Source of the DNA: Novosphingobium sp. Chol11
Lineage (GTDB): Bacteria; Pseudomonadota; Alphaproteobacteria; Sphingomonadales; Sphingomonadaceae
Assembly (NCBI GenBank): GCA_945906105.1
Contig: CAMDQO010000024.1
Coordinates: 1-42,674 of the forward strand
Length of the DNA stretch: 42,674 bases
Direction of reading: 5' to 3'
Shown here: positions 25,415-34,563 of the stretch, piece after piece
How positions within the stretch are numbered: the stretch's first letter is position 1
Layout: each line of letters begins with the position of its first letter
Made by a program: the position numbers and the translations under genes
Notes under the pieces: model-generated
Told to the model about the DNA's origin: nothing
Databases searched by the model: none
The model's input: the letters and a program-made list of their open reading frames with translations, nothing else

Positions 25415-26089
25415 ATGGTTCCCTTTTCGTTCGCAAATCAGGAATGGCAGCTGCTGACTTCCGGCGCGCTCTATTGGGAGCGTGAGGATGCGCTGCTGGT
25501 CGCCGATCTGCACCTTGAAAAGGCCAGCTTCTTTGCCCGTTTCGGCCAGATGCTTCCGCCCTATGACAGCCGCGAAACGCTGGAACGTCTGGCGCTGGCC
25601 ATCCGGAAGACCGGCGCGCGGCGGGTGTACTGTCTGGGCGACAGCTTCCATGATGAGGCTGGCGCGCTGCGATTGGAGCCATACGCCTCGGGTATGCTGG
25701 CGGCGCTGACGAGGGCGACCGACTGGGTGTGGATCACTGGCAATCATGATGAGGGTATTGCCCCAGTTGAAGGCGGCGCGCTGGCGGAAGAACTGCAAAT
25801 GGGCGGCATCACGCTGCGTCATCAGGCGCGCCCGGGGGAAACCGGACTGGAACTCTCGGGCCACTTCCATCCCAAGCTGCGCGTCACCGTGCGCGGCCGC
25901 CGTATCGTTCGCCCTTGCGCTGTGGCGAGCGATAACCGGTTAATTCTCCCGGCATACGGTGCGTTCACCGGCGGCATGGACGCCGCCGATCCAGCGATCC
26001 TTGCGGCGATGCAACCCGCGCAGAGCATCAAGGCACTTGTCGCGGCGGGGGAAAAGCTGGTGCAATACCCGCTGTGGGCTGCGGCTTAG
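25415..26089 (+). CDS. pdeM: Ligase-associated DNA damage response phosphoesterase PdeM
   Basis: A 224-residue metallophosphoesterase. Metal-site motifs are VADLHLEKASFFAR (about residue 29), LGDSFHDEAGA (about 71), ITGNHDEGI (about 108) and SGHFHPKLRV (about 149). PPYDSRETLERL is typical of PdeM, which normally works with a DNA ligase D/helicase-type repair set. Those partners are not in this window. The start is ATG 25415 with AAGGAAAA upstream; ATG 25391 is a less likely in-frame alternative. Confidence 0.85.
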   Translation: MVPFSFANQEWQLLTSGALYWEREDALLVADLHLEKASFFARFGQMLPPYDSRETLERLALAIRKTGARRVYCLGDSFHDEAGALRLEPYASGMLAALTRATDWVWITGNHDEGIAPVEGGALAEELQMGGITLRHQARPGETGLELSGHFHPKLRVTVRGRRIVRPCAVASDNRLILPAYGAFTGGMDAADPAILAAMQPAQSIKALVAAGEKLVQYPLWAAA

Positions 26090-26140
26090 CCGAGGATCGA
26101 AGCGACGAATTCTGCCGCTAAGGTCAATTGCCAGCATCGC

Positions 26141-26512
26141 CTATCTCTCCTGCTGCGGTGCAGACAGATCACCAAAGCCGACCCGAATAAATTCCGCGCC
26201 CGCATCCTCGGTCCGCAGACTGTATGTGGTGTCACGGGCGATATAGATCGCATCGCCCGCCACCAGCCTGTCGCGTCCGTGGAACATCTCGCCCGAGAGG
26301 ATGAACAGCACCTCGTCCTCCGGGTGGCTGTGCGGCGGTTCGTGATGCTGCGACATATATTCGGTGCGCTGCATATTGGGCATGGCGGGTGCGCTTTGCA
26401 GCAGACGCTTGAAGCGCAGCCCGCGGTCATCGTCCTTGTATTTCGCCTGCCAGCTGGGTGAGACCTGCTCCCACGGGGCATCAGCATCGCGGCTGACCAC
26501 AATCCTTGGCAT
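26141..26512 (-). CDS. Small cupin-domain protein
   Basis: A 123-residue single-domain cupin. The metal-binding first motif is HHEPPHSHPEDEVLFILSGE and the second is VAGDAIYIARDTTYSL, where the usual His is replaced. Start ATG 26512 (MPRIVV) follows GGGAGATG; an in-frame ATG at 26527 would leave no room for a ribosome site. Function cannot be assigned. It may bind a small carboxylate or sugar-like ligand or protect its neighbour's product. Confidence 0.75.
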   Translation of the reverse strand: MPRIVVSRDADAPWEQVSPSWQAKYKDDDRGLRFKRLLQSAPAMPNMQRTEYMSQHHEPPHSHPEDEVLFILSGEMFHGRDRLVAGDAIYIARDTTYSLRTEDAGAEFIRVGFGDLSAPQQER

Positions 26513-26600
26513 AATCACATCTCCCATCCTTTTGCGTCAGCGTGATCCTGTCTGTCACTGACGGCAATGGCCTGATCGTCTGATGGATCATGCAGATAAG

Positions 26601-27224
26601 CTAGGCCTGATGATTCAAAGCCGCCCGCGCGATTGCCAGATCGGCGGGGCTATCAACGTCGAGCAGTTCAATGGGCGCGCAATCCAGTAGCGTCAGTCCG
26701 GCCAGCAGTGTCTGTCCAGGAAGTGCGCGGAGAATTGGCCCGGCACCGCGATCACCGGTGAGCGCCTGAAGCGCAGCAAAGCTCGCGGCTGGCAACAGCG
26801 CGGGCACACCAGGGCGGCCATCGTGGTGGCGGCAGGCGACAGGTGCGCCCACAGCGATCAGCCGTGCCAGCAGCGCCCCTGTCACCAGCGGCATATCGGC
26901 GAGCAGGACCAGCAGCGCATCGGCCCCGCGCTCAGCCGCAATTTGCGCTGCCAGCGCTACCGAGGTGCCCATTCCTGCTTCGGCCTGAAGGTTCTGCACC
27001 ACCGCGCAATCACCCGCGATGAAATCCGGCACCGTCGCTCCTGCCACCCATAGCAGCGGCTCCCCCAGATCGAGCGCCGCATCAAGCGCCCAGCGGCCCA
27101 GCGGCTTTCCCGCACAGGGCTGGCTGAGCTTGTCCGCACCAAAGCGCCTCGCCCGGCCCGCCCCCAGCACCGCGACCAGCGGGCGCGGCCGGATCGGCGC
27201 GGCGATATTGGATGCAAGGCTCAT
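26601..27224 (-). CDS. MobA-like NTP transferase family protein
   Basis: A 207-residue nucleotidyltransferase of the MobA/CoxI-type family. The N-terminal VAVLGAGRARRFGADKL is the nucleotide-binding loop (usual form LAAGxSxRxGxxK), and LLVLLADMPLVT near residue 105 carries the metal-binding Asp. Relatives add CMP or GMP to molybdopterin. No molybdenum enzyme is encoded in this window, so its client is unknown. It is divergent from the sulfotransferase gene. Confidence 0.8.
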   Translation of the reverse strand: MSLASNIAAPIRPRPLVAVLGAGRARRFGADKLSQPCAGKPLGRWALDAALDLGEPLLWVAGATVPDFIAGDCAVVQNLQAEAGMGTSVALAAQIAAERGADALLVLLADMPLVTGALLARLIAVGAPVACRHHDGRPGVPALLPAASFAALQALTGDRGAGPILRALPGQTLLAGLTLLDCAPIELLDVDSPADLAIARAALNHQA

Positions 27225-27277
27225 GACATGGCCATGAATGGTCTATGCTGGCTTCAACAGCAAGCCGGGAGAGAGCA

Positions 27278-28432
27278 ATGGACCGTGTCACAGCTTTGGT
27301 CGAACGTGCCAAGCAAGAAGCAGGTTTCGATCACTTCGGGGCCGCTGGCTGGCAGGAAGGCCTCGAACGGCTGGTCCATTCCGCCGAGCGTGAGGCGCAG
27401 CACACCCAGATGGGTGCCGCCGTGTTCGATGGCATGGTGGTTGATCTGCTCCGCCAGCGGCTGGAGATCGAAAGCTGGTTCACCCGTCACCCGGAAATCG
27501 ATGACGAGCAAATCGTCGCCCCGCTGATCGGGCTTGGCTTGCCCCGCACCGGATCGACCGCCTTCTCCTGTATGCTCGGCGAAGACCCCCACGTGCGCAC
27601 CCTGCGCACCTGGGAGCCGATCCGGGTCTGTCCGCCGCCGGAAAAGGCCAGCTATGACACCGACCCGCGCATCGCCATTGCCGAAGCATCGATGCAGCTG
27701 CGCAATGAACGCTTTCCGCGCGCCAAGCAGATGCTGCCCTCCACTGCGACATCGCCCACCGAATGCCAGCTGCTGATGGGCATGGATTTCAAGGCGCAGA
27801 TCTTTCAGGCCATGCATCAGGTGCGGTCTTATGTGCATTGGCTGCATTTCGAGGCTGACCTGAAGCCGACGTACCACTGGCTGAAGCGCGTGCTCAAACT
27901 GTTGCAATGGCGCTGCCCTTCCGATCTTGGTCCACACACCCACTGGCGGCTCAAGAACCCCAGCCACATCCTGTGGATCAATGATCTGCACAGTGCGTTC
28001 CCCGATGCCCGCTATTGGATGACACACCGCGATCCGGGTGATGTCGTCGCCTCGGTTGCCGATCTCTACTTCGAATATACCAAGCCCTTCACCGAAAGTG
28101 TCGACAAGGCCTGGCTGGGGGCGATCAACATCGAATATTGCGAACAGGGCATGAAACGCCTGATCGCCTTCCGCGATGCCGGGAACGACAACCGGTTTTT
28201 CGATGTGAAATTCGCTGAATTTCAGCACGACCCCTGGCCATCAATCGAAGGCCTGTACCGATGGCTGGGTGAGGAGCTGACCGAAGAGGCCCGCACCCGC
28301 ATGGCCGCGTGGCGTGATGATACCCCGAAGGACAAACACGGCATCCGCACCTATGATCCGGCTGACTTCGGGCTTGATCGTGAGGCCTTGAGAGCGCGGT
28401 TTGCCTTCTACCGCACGCGCTTTGGTCTTTAG
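27278..28432 (+). CDS. Sulfotransferase-family protein
   Basis: A 384-residue protein of the PAPS-dependent sulfotransferase superfamily (large bacterial/sulfotransfer_3 type). The 5'-phosphosulfate loop is GLPRTGSTAFSCML at about residue 90, and the 3'-phosphate site is MTHRDPGDVVASVADLY at about 247. It starts at ATG 27278 with GGAGAG upstream. Donor and acceptor are not identifiable; lipids, glycans or small alcohols are all possible. Its 3' end overlaps the convergent GT4 gene by 4 bases. Confidence 0.85.
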   Translation: MDRVTALVERAKQEAGFDHFGAAGWQEGLERLVHSAEREAQHTQMGAAVFDGMVVDLLRQRLEIESWFTRHPEIDDEQIVAPLIGLGLPRTGSTAFSCMLGEDPHVRTLRTWEPIRVCPPPEKASYDTDPRIAIAEASMQLRNERFPRAKQMLPSTATSPTECQLLMGMDFKAQIFQAMHQVRSYVHWLHFEADLKPTYHWLKRVLKLLQWRCPSDLGPHTHWRLKNPSHILWINDLHSAFPDARYWMTHRDPGDVVASVADLYFEYTKPFTESVDKAWLGAINIEYCEQGMKRLIAFRDAGNDNRFFDVKFAEFQHDPWPSIEGLYRWLGEELTEEARTRMAAWRDDTPKDKHGIRTYDPADFGLDREALRARFAFYRTRFGL

Positions 28433-29499
28433 GCCGGTTCCAGTTCCCGTTCACGCTTGTCAGTCAGAGCGCCTTCGAGTGCGGCGAGGAACTGATCGGT
28501 TGCCTTGTCCCAGCTGAACCGCGCGCCAAAAACGGCAGCGGCGCGGCGATCCAGCCGCAAAGCGCGCTGAATGGCCACGGCGAGATCGCTATCGAGTGCA
28601 GCGATTGTCGCAGGCATGGGATTCTCCGCCCCGCGCCCTTCGCGGCCAAGAATGTCGAGCGGCCCGGCCACCGGGAAGGCGGCCACAGGCAGTCCGCAGG
28701 CCAGCGCCTCGATCAGCACCAGACCGAAGGTGTCGGTCAGGCTGGGGAAGACGAAGCAATCGGCCGTGCAATAGGCCTGAGCCAGCTCTTCCCCGCTGAG
28801 CGAGCCGAGGAAATGGGCGTGGGGATAGCGCAGGCGCAGCGCGTCCAGCGCCGGGCCATCCCCGACAATCACCTTGCTTCCCGGGACATCGGAATCGAGA
28901 AATGCCTCTAGATTCTTCTCGGCGGCAACCCGTCCGACATTGATCATGATCGGGCGCGGCAGATCTTTCAGCATGGGGTGCGGTTCATGATCTGGCCGGA
29001 ACAGCCAGCGATCAATTCCGCGACCCCAGCGGACGCAATGCTTTATCCCGCGCTGGCCCAGTTCATCGGCAAGGCTGCTGGTCGAGACCAGCACTGATCG
29101 GCTGGGTGCATGAAAGCGGCGCATCAGCGGCCAGAAATGTTCGGCATCAATCCCGGTGCGTACCGCCAGATAATCTGGGAAACGGGTGTGAAAGGCGCTA
29201 GTGAAGGGAACGCCGCGCGCCTTGCACCAGCCGCGCGCGGACCAGCCGATCGGGCCTTCGGTGGCGATGTGGACGATATCGGGGGCAAAGCTATCAAGCA
29301 TCCGCCGCGCCGAAAAGCGCGGGGCCAGCGCCAGCCGGATCGAGCTGTAGCCCGGCATCGGCACGGTGGTGAAGCGCTGCGGCGTGATCAGCTCTACTTC
29401 ATAGCCGCGCCGGTCCAGTTCATCGACCGTGGCCGCCAGTGTGCGGACCACGCCGTTCACTTGCGGGAACCAGGCATCGGTGGCGAGGGCGATTTTCAT
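28429..29499 (-). CDS. Family 4 glycosyltransferase
   Basis: A 356-residue GT-B fold enzyme. N-terminal domain MKIALATDAWFPQVNGVVRT, acceptor region ATEGPIGWSARGWCKARG, and C-terminal donor site TDTFGLVLIEALACGLPVAA with the EX7E-like Glu pair region. The overall shape is like MgtA/alpha-monoglucosyldiacylglycerol synthases, which glycosylate lipids at the inner membrane. Its ATG overlaps the stop of the phosphoesterase gene (ATGA), so the pair is translationally coupled and probably acts on one lipid. Confidence 0.88.
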   Translation of the reverse strand: MKIALATDAWFPQVNGVVRTLAATVDELDRRGYEVELITPQRFTTVPMPGYSSIRLALAPRFSARRMLDSFAPDIVHIATEGPIGWSARGWCKARGVPFTSAFHTRFPDYLAVRTGIDAEHFWPLMRRFHAPSRSVLVSTSSLADELGQRGIKHCVRWGRGIDRWLFRPDHEPHPMLKDLPRPIMINVGRVAAEKNLEAFLDSDVPGSKVIVGDGPALDALRLRYPHAHFLGSLSGEELAQAYCTADCFVFPSLTDTFGLVLIEALACGLPVAAFPVAGPLDILGREGRGAENPMPATIAALDSDLAVAIQRALRLDRRAAAVFGARFSWDKATDQFLAALEGALTDKRERELEPA

Positions 29500-30542
29500 G
29501 CAACGGTTTCCTGTTCGGCAAAGCCAGTCTGTATTGCGACCGCAGCCTGCTTTGCCACGACAGCCTGCTTAGTCTGATCTTTGTGCCGCGCACGCACTTC
29601 GGCAGCCCAATCAATGATGCGCATGGTGCCATCGGCTTCCTCGACAAGCGCGGTGCAGCTTTCCACCCAATCACCGTCGTTGTAATAGGTGATCTCGCCG
29701 ATCTGGCGGATCTCTGCGCAGTGAATATGGCCGCAAACGATGCCATCCATACCGCGCGCGCGGGCCTCATGCGCCACCGCCTCTTCGAATTTGCAGACAT
29801 ATTCGACGGCGTTCTTGACCCGCTTCTTGAGGTAGCTCGATAGCGACCAGTAGGGCTGATTGAACAGGCGGCGAACCCGGTTTACCAAACCGTTGGAACG
29901 CAGCAGCAATTCGTAAGCCCAGTCACCCAGAAAGGCGAGCCAGCGGGCATAGAGCACCACCCCGTCAAAGGCATCGCCATGCTGAACCAGCAGCTTCCTG
30001 CCATCAGCCGTTTCATGCACCGCCTCAAGCACCAGTTCGACCCCGCCCAGCGCCATGCCGGCATAGTCACGCAGCACTTCGTCATGATTTCCGGCGATCA
30101 GCACCACCCGTGTGCCGCGATGCGCCATCTTGAGCATGCGGCGGACGACTTCGTTATGCGCATCGGGCCAATACCAGCCGCGTTTCAGCCGCCAGCCATC
30201 TACGATATCACCCACCAGATAGAGCGTCTTGCACTCGGTCGCGCTGAGGAAATCGAGCAGCATCGCCGCATTGCAGCCGCGCGTGCCAAGGTGGATGTCC
30301 GAAATCCATACCGTGCGATATTTGCTTTTCGGCCGGAATGAGCGCGGTTCTGGCAGATTGAGCCATTCGGGCAAATTCGGCAGGTTCTGGCCCTGATCGG
30401 GTCGCGGGTTGATCAGGCCTTGATCGTCCAGCAAAGATTGCTCGTCCAGCAAAGTTTGGTCGTCTGGCAGGGATTTGGCGCCTAGCAGCATATTGCCGAT
30501 CCATTGTTGTTCTGCCCGAGCCTTAGCCAAGGCACGTTGCAT
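29496..30542 (-). CDS. LpxH-like metallophosphoesterase (UDP-2,3-diacylglucosamine diphosphatase family) with repeat-built ends
   Basis: A 348-residue calcineurin-type phosphoesterase. Metal motifs: SDIHLGTRG (81-89), GDIVDGW (about 117), GNHDE (about 153), GHIHCAEI (about 298). LpxH hydrolyses UDP-diacylglucosamine in lipid A synthesis; this longer type is usually paired with a GT4 gene as here and may act on another lipid. The N-terminal 70 residues are an added low-complexity tail (DDQTLLDEQSLLDDQ) encoded by an 18-bp tandem repeat, and the C-terminus ends in another Ala/Gln-rich repeat (KQAVVAKQAAVA). The start at 30542 has GAAGG upstream. Confidence 0.82.
   Translation of the reverse strand: MQRALAKARAEQQWIGNMLLGAKSLPDDQTLLDEQSLLDDQGLINPRPDQGQNLPNLPEWLNLPEPRSFRPKSKYRTVWISDIHLGTRGCNAAMLLDFLSATECKTLYLVGDIVDGWRLKRGWYWPDAHNEVVRRMLKMAHRGTRVVLIAGNHDEVLRDYAGMALGGVELVLEAVHETADGRKLLVQHGDAFDGVVLYARWLAFLGDWAYELLLRSNGLVNRVRRLFNQPYWSLSSYLKKRVKNAVEYVCKFEEAVAHEARARGMDGIVCGHIHCAEIRQIGEITYYNDGDWVESCTALVEEADGTMRIIDWAAEVRARHKDQTKQAVVAKQAAVAIQTGFAEQETVA
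30424..30477. repeat. 18-bp in-frame tandem repeat inside the phosphoesterase gene
   Basis: TCGTCCAGCAAAGATTGC (30424-30441) and TCGTCCAGCAAAGTTTGG (30442-30459) are adjacent copies, followed by a diverged third copy (30460-30477). The unit is six codons, so copy number can change without breaking the frame. Confidence 0.75.
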
Positions 30543-30680
30543 CGGGGTGACGCCTTCGGGTCAGTTCCATGACAGTTGCCCCCTGCGCTTCGCTTCCTGC
30601 ACATCAGGACGCGCGCGCTGTCGAGCGGCTGCGCGCTGCTGGCTTATGCAGAATCGCAGTAATTCCGGGAGAGTAAGGCC

Positions 30681-32486
30681 ATGTCCTTCGAATTGAACCG
30701 CAAGCTGGCCGCACCGCGCATGCCGCTCTCCACATCGGCCAATATCGATGGCGTCACCGCTGATATCATTCGCGGCGCGTTTGAGACGGTGTGCTTTGAG
30801 GCCGCAACTTTTCTGGGCCGCGCGGCTTCATCGCCGATCATCAACTCATCAAACGAGCGCAATGCCGCCATTGTCGATGCCCATGGCCGGCTGGCGATGG
30901 GCGCTATCGGCACCCCGCACCTGACCTTCGTTAACCAGATGATGGTGCGCTGGGCGCTGATGAACATGGAGGTTTATGACATCGGTCCGGGCGATGTCCT
31001 GCTGTCCAACGATCCTGATCACGGCGGCGGGCACCTGCCGGACTATTGCGTCTATGCGCCGGTCTATGATGCGGCGGGAGAACTGATCGTCTTCATCTCG
31101 TTGCAAGCGCATCAGGGCGATACCGGCGGCAAAGACCCCGGCGGCTTCACGCTGGAGGCGACCGACATTTTCACCGAAGGGGTGCAGTTCCCCTGCCTCA
31201 AGCTGGTTCATCGCGGGGTGCATCGCAAAGACGTGTTTGACATGGTGGCGCGCAACAACCGTTTTGCCACGTTTGCCGGTGATCTGGCGGCAATGATCGG
31301 CGGCGTGCAGCGTGCAGGCGAGATGCTGGGATCGCTGATCACCAAGCACAGTTCGCAGGTGATCAAGGCGGCGATCAACCATTCTATCGATCACACCGAG
31401 CGCCGGATGCGCGACGAATTTTCGCGCTGGGCCGATGGTGCCTATGAGGCCACGGTGTTCATCGATGCTGACACGCTTGGCACTAAGGACGTCAAAGTTC
31501 ACGTCACCTGCACGGTCGCGGGCGATCATCTGACCGTCGACCTCACCGGCACCGATGATCGGCAGGAACTGGTCGGCGTGTGGAACACATTCGCCAACAG
31601 CCGAAGCTATGTGATGACGCAAGTGGTCGGCATGGTCGATCCCGGCATCGTCAAGAATGAGGGCGTGTTCAACGCGGTCGATATCATCATCCCTGAAGGC
31701 TGCATCGCCCAGCCGCCACCGAACAAACCGGCCGCACTCGGAAGCTTTCACCCGGCCTGCGAGATTACCGAAGCGGTATGCATCGCGCTGAGTAATGTCG
31801 TGCCCGAACGCGCCCAGCCGCAGCTTTACAAGATCGGTATGCCCAATGCGGTGATCGGCTTTGGCGCTGACGGTATGTGGATGGATCAGGGCGTCGATTG
31901 CCGATCAATGGATAGCTCGGCAGTCCAGGGCATTGATGGCTGGGGTTCCTGCCCGGTCAGCCTTGGCAATCTGCTGCTATCGGAAGCCGAGGATGCCGAA
32001 TGCCGTTTCCCGATCCTCAACATCAGCCGCGAGATGACCACTGATGGCGGCGGCGCGGGGCAATGGCGGGGTTCGCCGGGCAGCCTTAACGTCAAGCAGG
32101 TGCTCGCGCCGACCATGGCGATGGCGTGGATGGTCTCGGCCGATCACCCCTTGCGCGGCATGTGCGGCGGCGATGATGCCATCCCCTATAGCAACCACTT
32201 CGAATGGGGCTCGCCCGGCCAGTACAAGATCGAGCGCACCGCGCAGGCGCAGCTGCCGCAAGACGCGGTGATTGCCTATCAGCACGGCGGCGGGGCTGGC
32301 TTTGGCCCGGCTCTCTCACGCGATCCCGATGCGGTTAAGGAAGACGTGCTCGATGAATATGTCAGCCTTGGCGCCGCGCGCAGCAAATATGGCGTGGTGC
32401 TGAACGGTAGCCTTGAGGACTATGACCTGACGGTTGATTGGCCCGCGACAGAGGCACTTCGGCGAGAGATGGGAGCCGCCGCATGA
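30681..32486 (+). CDS. hyuB: Hydantoinase B / oxoprolinase beta-type subunit
   Basis: A 601-residue subunit of the hydantoinase/5-oxoprolinase/acetone carboxylase family. Characteristic stretches are VLLSNDPDHGGGHLPDYCVY near residue 110 and HQGDTGGKDPGGFT near 150. The family makes ATP-dependent ring openings or carboxylations as a complex with the A subunit. The start at 30681 is supported by GGGAGAG. It ends in a 4-base ATGA overlap with hyuA. The gene order B-A is the reverse of the more usual A-B. No racemase, carbamoylase or transporter is beside it, so the substrate is unknown. Confidence 0.88.
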   Translation: MSFELNRKLAAPRMPLSTSANIDGVTADIIRGAFETVCFEAATFLGRAASSPIINSSNERNAAIVDAHGRLAMGAIGTPHLTFVNQMMVRWALMNMEVYDIGPGDVLLSNDPDHGGGHLPDYCVYAPVYDAAGELIVFISLQAHQGDTGGKDPGGFTLEATDIFTEGVQFPCLKLVHRGVHRKDVFDMVARNNRFATFAGDLAAMIGGVQRAGEMLGSLITKHSSQVIKAAINHSIDHTERRMRDEFSRWADGAYEATVFIDADTLGTKDVKVHVTCTVAGDHLTVDLTGTDDRQELVGVWNTFANSRSYVMTQVVGMVDPGIVKNEGVFNAVDIIIPEGCIAQPPPNKPAALGSFHPACEITEAVCIALSNVVPERAQPQLYKIGMPNAVIGFGADGMWMDQGVDCRSMDSSAVQGIDGWGSCPVSLGNLLLSEAEDAECRFPILNISREMTTDGGGAGQWRGSPGSLNVKQVLAPTMAMAWMVSADHPLRGMCGGDDAIPYSNHFEWGSPGQYKIERTAQAQLPQDAVIAYQHGGGAGFGPALSRDPDAVKEDVLDEYVSLGAARSKYGVVLNGSLEDYDLTVDWPATEALRREMGAAA

Positions 32487-34555
32487 CTTACCGTATTGGC
32501 ATAGATATCGGCGGCACCTTCACCGATTTCGCCCTGCTGAAAGGCGGTGAGGTGATCCTTCACAAGAACCTGTCAACGCCCGATGATCGCTCGCGGGGCG
32601 TGATGGAGGGGCTGGGCAAGCTGGCGGACAAGGAAGGCCTGACACTCGGCGATTTCCTTGCCCGCTGCGATGCCATCGTCCACGGCACGACCATTGCCGA
32701 CAACACGCTGATCGAGATGAACGGTGCGCTGACCGGGCTGATCACCACCGAAGGCTTTCGCGACGAAGTGGAATACCGGCGCGGATTCAAGGAAGACATC
32801 TGGGATGCCCGGCTTGCCCCGCCCCAGCAGATAACCCCGCGCCGCCGCCGTCTTACCGTGCCCGAGCGCGTGCTGCATGACGGCACGGTGCATAAGGCGC
32901 TCGACGAGGATGCGGTGCGCCATGCCTGCCGCCAGCTGAAAAAGCAGGGCGTGGAATCGCTTGCGGTGTCGTTCCTGTTCTCCTTCATTAACCCGGCGCA
33001 TGAACTGCGGGTGCGCGCAATCGCGGCGGAGGAACTGCCCGGCGTGGCGGTTTCGCTCAGCCACGAGGTGCTGCCACGCGCGCCCGAATATGATCGCACC
33101 AGCACCACGGTTGTGAACGCTTATGTCGCGCCGCGTGTACACCATTATCTCGATCGGCTGGTTACCCGGCTGAAGGAAGAAGGCTATCCAAACCTGCTGA
33201 TGGTGATGCAGGCCTCTGGCGGGGTGATGACGGTTGATTACATCGCCGGATCACCGATCCGGGTGCTGGCATCGGGGCCGGCGGGCGGCGTGATTGGGTC
33301 GGCGCACGTTGGCAGCGCCAAGGGGCATCCCAACCTGCTCTGTGTCGATATGGGCGGCACTTCTTATGACATGTCCCTTGTGCAGAACGGCGCGGCTCCG
33401 GCGGAGGCCGGGTGGAATATGCATCACCGCAACCTGATCGGCGTGCCGATGGTCAAAGTCGAGACGCTTGGCGCGGGCGGCGGCTCGATTTGCAGTGTCA
33501 ATGCAGGGGCGTTGCAAGTGGGGCCACGCTCGGCAGGTTCGCAGCCCGGCCCCATTGCTTATGGCCGTGGCGGCACTGAACCGACCGTGACCGACGCTCT
33601 GGTCATGCTCGGTATTCTCTCGACCGACGAGGGCTTTGCCGGTGGCTCCTTCCGCCTCAAGCGCGATGGTGTCGAACTCGCCTTTACCAAGATCGGCACC
33701 GACATGGGCACTTCCGCTGAACAAGCCGCCTTCGATTCATGGCGCGTGGTCAATGCCAGCATGAGCCAGGGCGTGCGCCGCACCACGGCGGGCAAGGGGA
33801 TTGATCCCAAGGATCTGGTGATGCTTGCCTATGGCGGCAACGGTCCGGCTTTTGCCGCGATTCAGGCCGAGGATCTGGGCATCACCAAGGTGCTGGTGCC
33901 CAAAGCATCGCCCACCTTCTCGGCGCTCGGAACCTTGGTCGCTGATCCGGCGATTGACGAGGAACGCTCGGTGATCGCCAAGGCCAATGCACTTGATCTG
34001 GACAAGCTGCGTGCGCTGTGGAGCGAGCTGTGCGTGCGGGCAGCAGGTTATTTCACCGCCGCCGGGTTTGCCAAGGATCAGGTTGTAGCCAATTACCGCC
34101 TCAACATGCGCTATGCCGGGCAGAACTTCTCGCTCACGTTCGATATTGCGCCAACAGGCAAGCTGGGTGATCTGTCGTTCGTCGATGATGGGCTGGGCGC
34201 GCGGGCAATTGCGACTTTCAACGCCCGCCACATGGCCGAATACAACCACATTCGCGAACATGAGGTGCCCGAGATAACCGGGGTGCGTCTCGCCAGCCAT
34301 GTCGTCACCCCCTCGCCGGTGGTGTGCGGCGGTGCGGCACCTTTGGCGGCAGCGCCAAGGCCTGCCAAGCTGCGCCGCGCCAATCTGGGGCAGGGATTTG
34401 CCGAAACGCCGGTCTATCTGGGCAGTGATCTCGTGCCCGGCTCTGTGGTTCCTGCGCCTGCCATCATCGAGGAAAGCTTCACCACGATCGTCGTTTACCC
34501 TGGATGGGAGGCGCAAGTGGATAGTTCGGGCGATTACGAACTGACTAAAATCTAG
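32483..34555 (+). CDS. hyuA: Hydantoinase A / oxoprolinase alpha-type subunit
   Basis: A 690-residue ASKHA-type subunit. The ATP-binding motif GIDIGGTFTDF is at residues 6-16, with further phosphate-site segments VHGTTIADNTLIE (about 70), LCVDMGGTSYDMSLV (about 290) and AYGGNGPAF (about 465). It provides ATP-dependent activation for the HyuB partner. ATG 32483 gives the family's normal N-terminus; the frame is open upstream into hyuB. Together the pair hydrolyses a cyclic amide (hydantoin, 5-oxoproline or N-methylhydantoin-like) or carboxylates a ketone; sequence does not choose. Confidence 0.9.
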   Translation: MTYRIGIDIGGTFTDFALLKGGEVILHKNLSTPDDRSRGVMEGLGKLADKEGLTLGDFLARCDAIVHGTTIADNTLIEMNGALTGLITTEGFRDEVEYRRGFKEDIWDARLAPPQQITPRRRRLTVPERVLHDGTVHKALDEDAVRHACRQLKKQGVESLAVSFLFSFINPAHELRVRAIAAEELPGVAVSLSHEVLPRAPEYDRTSTTVVNAYVAPRVHHYLDRLVTRLKEEGYPNLLMVMQASGGVMTVDYIAGSPIRVLASGPAGGVIGSAHVGSAKGHPNLLCVDMGGTSYDMSLVQNGAAPAEAGWNMHHRNLIGVPMVKVETLGAGGGSICSVNAGALQVGPRSAGSQPGPIAYGRGGTEPTVTDALVMLGILSTDEGFAGGSFRLKRDGVELAFTKIGTDMGTSAEQAAFDSWRVVNASMSQGVRRTTAGKGIDPKDLVMLAYGGNGPAFAAIQAEDLGITKVLVPKASPTFSALGTLVADPAIDEERSVIAKANALDLDKLRALWSELCVRAAGYFTAAGFAKDQVVANYRLNMRYAGQNFSLTFDIAPTGKLGDLSFVDDGLGARAIATFNARHMAEYNHIREHEVPEITGVRLASHVVTPSPVVCGGAAPLAAAPRPAKLRRANLGQGFAETPVYLGSDLVPGSVVPAPAIIEESFTTIVVYPGWEAQVDSSGDYELTKI

Positions 34556-34563
34556 CGCATTTT

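Noticed and set aside
25371..25682. Roughly 100-residue N-terminal extension of HemF
   Set aside because: It runs through the divergent pdeM gene, shows no family similarity and makes HemF far too long.
27254..28228. 324-codon reverse frame opposite the sulfotransferase
   Set aside because: Antisense shadow; both sulfotransferase PAPS motifs are on the forward strand.
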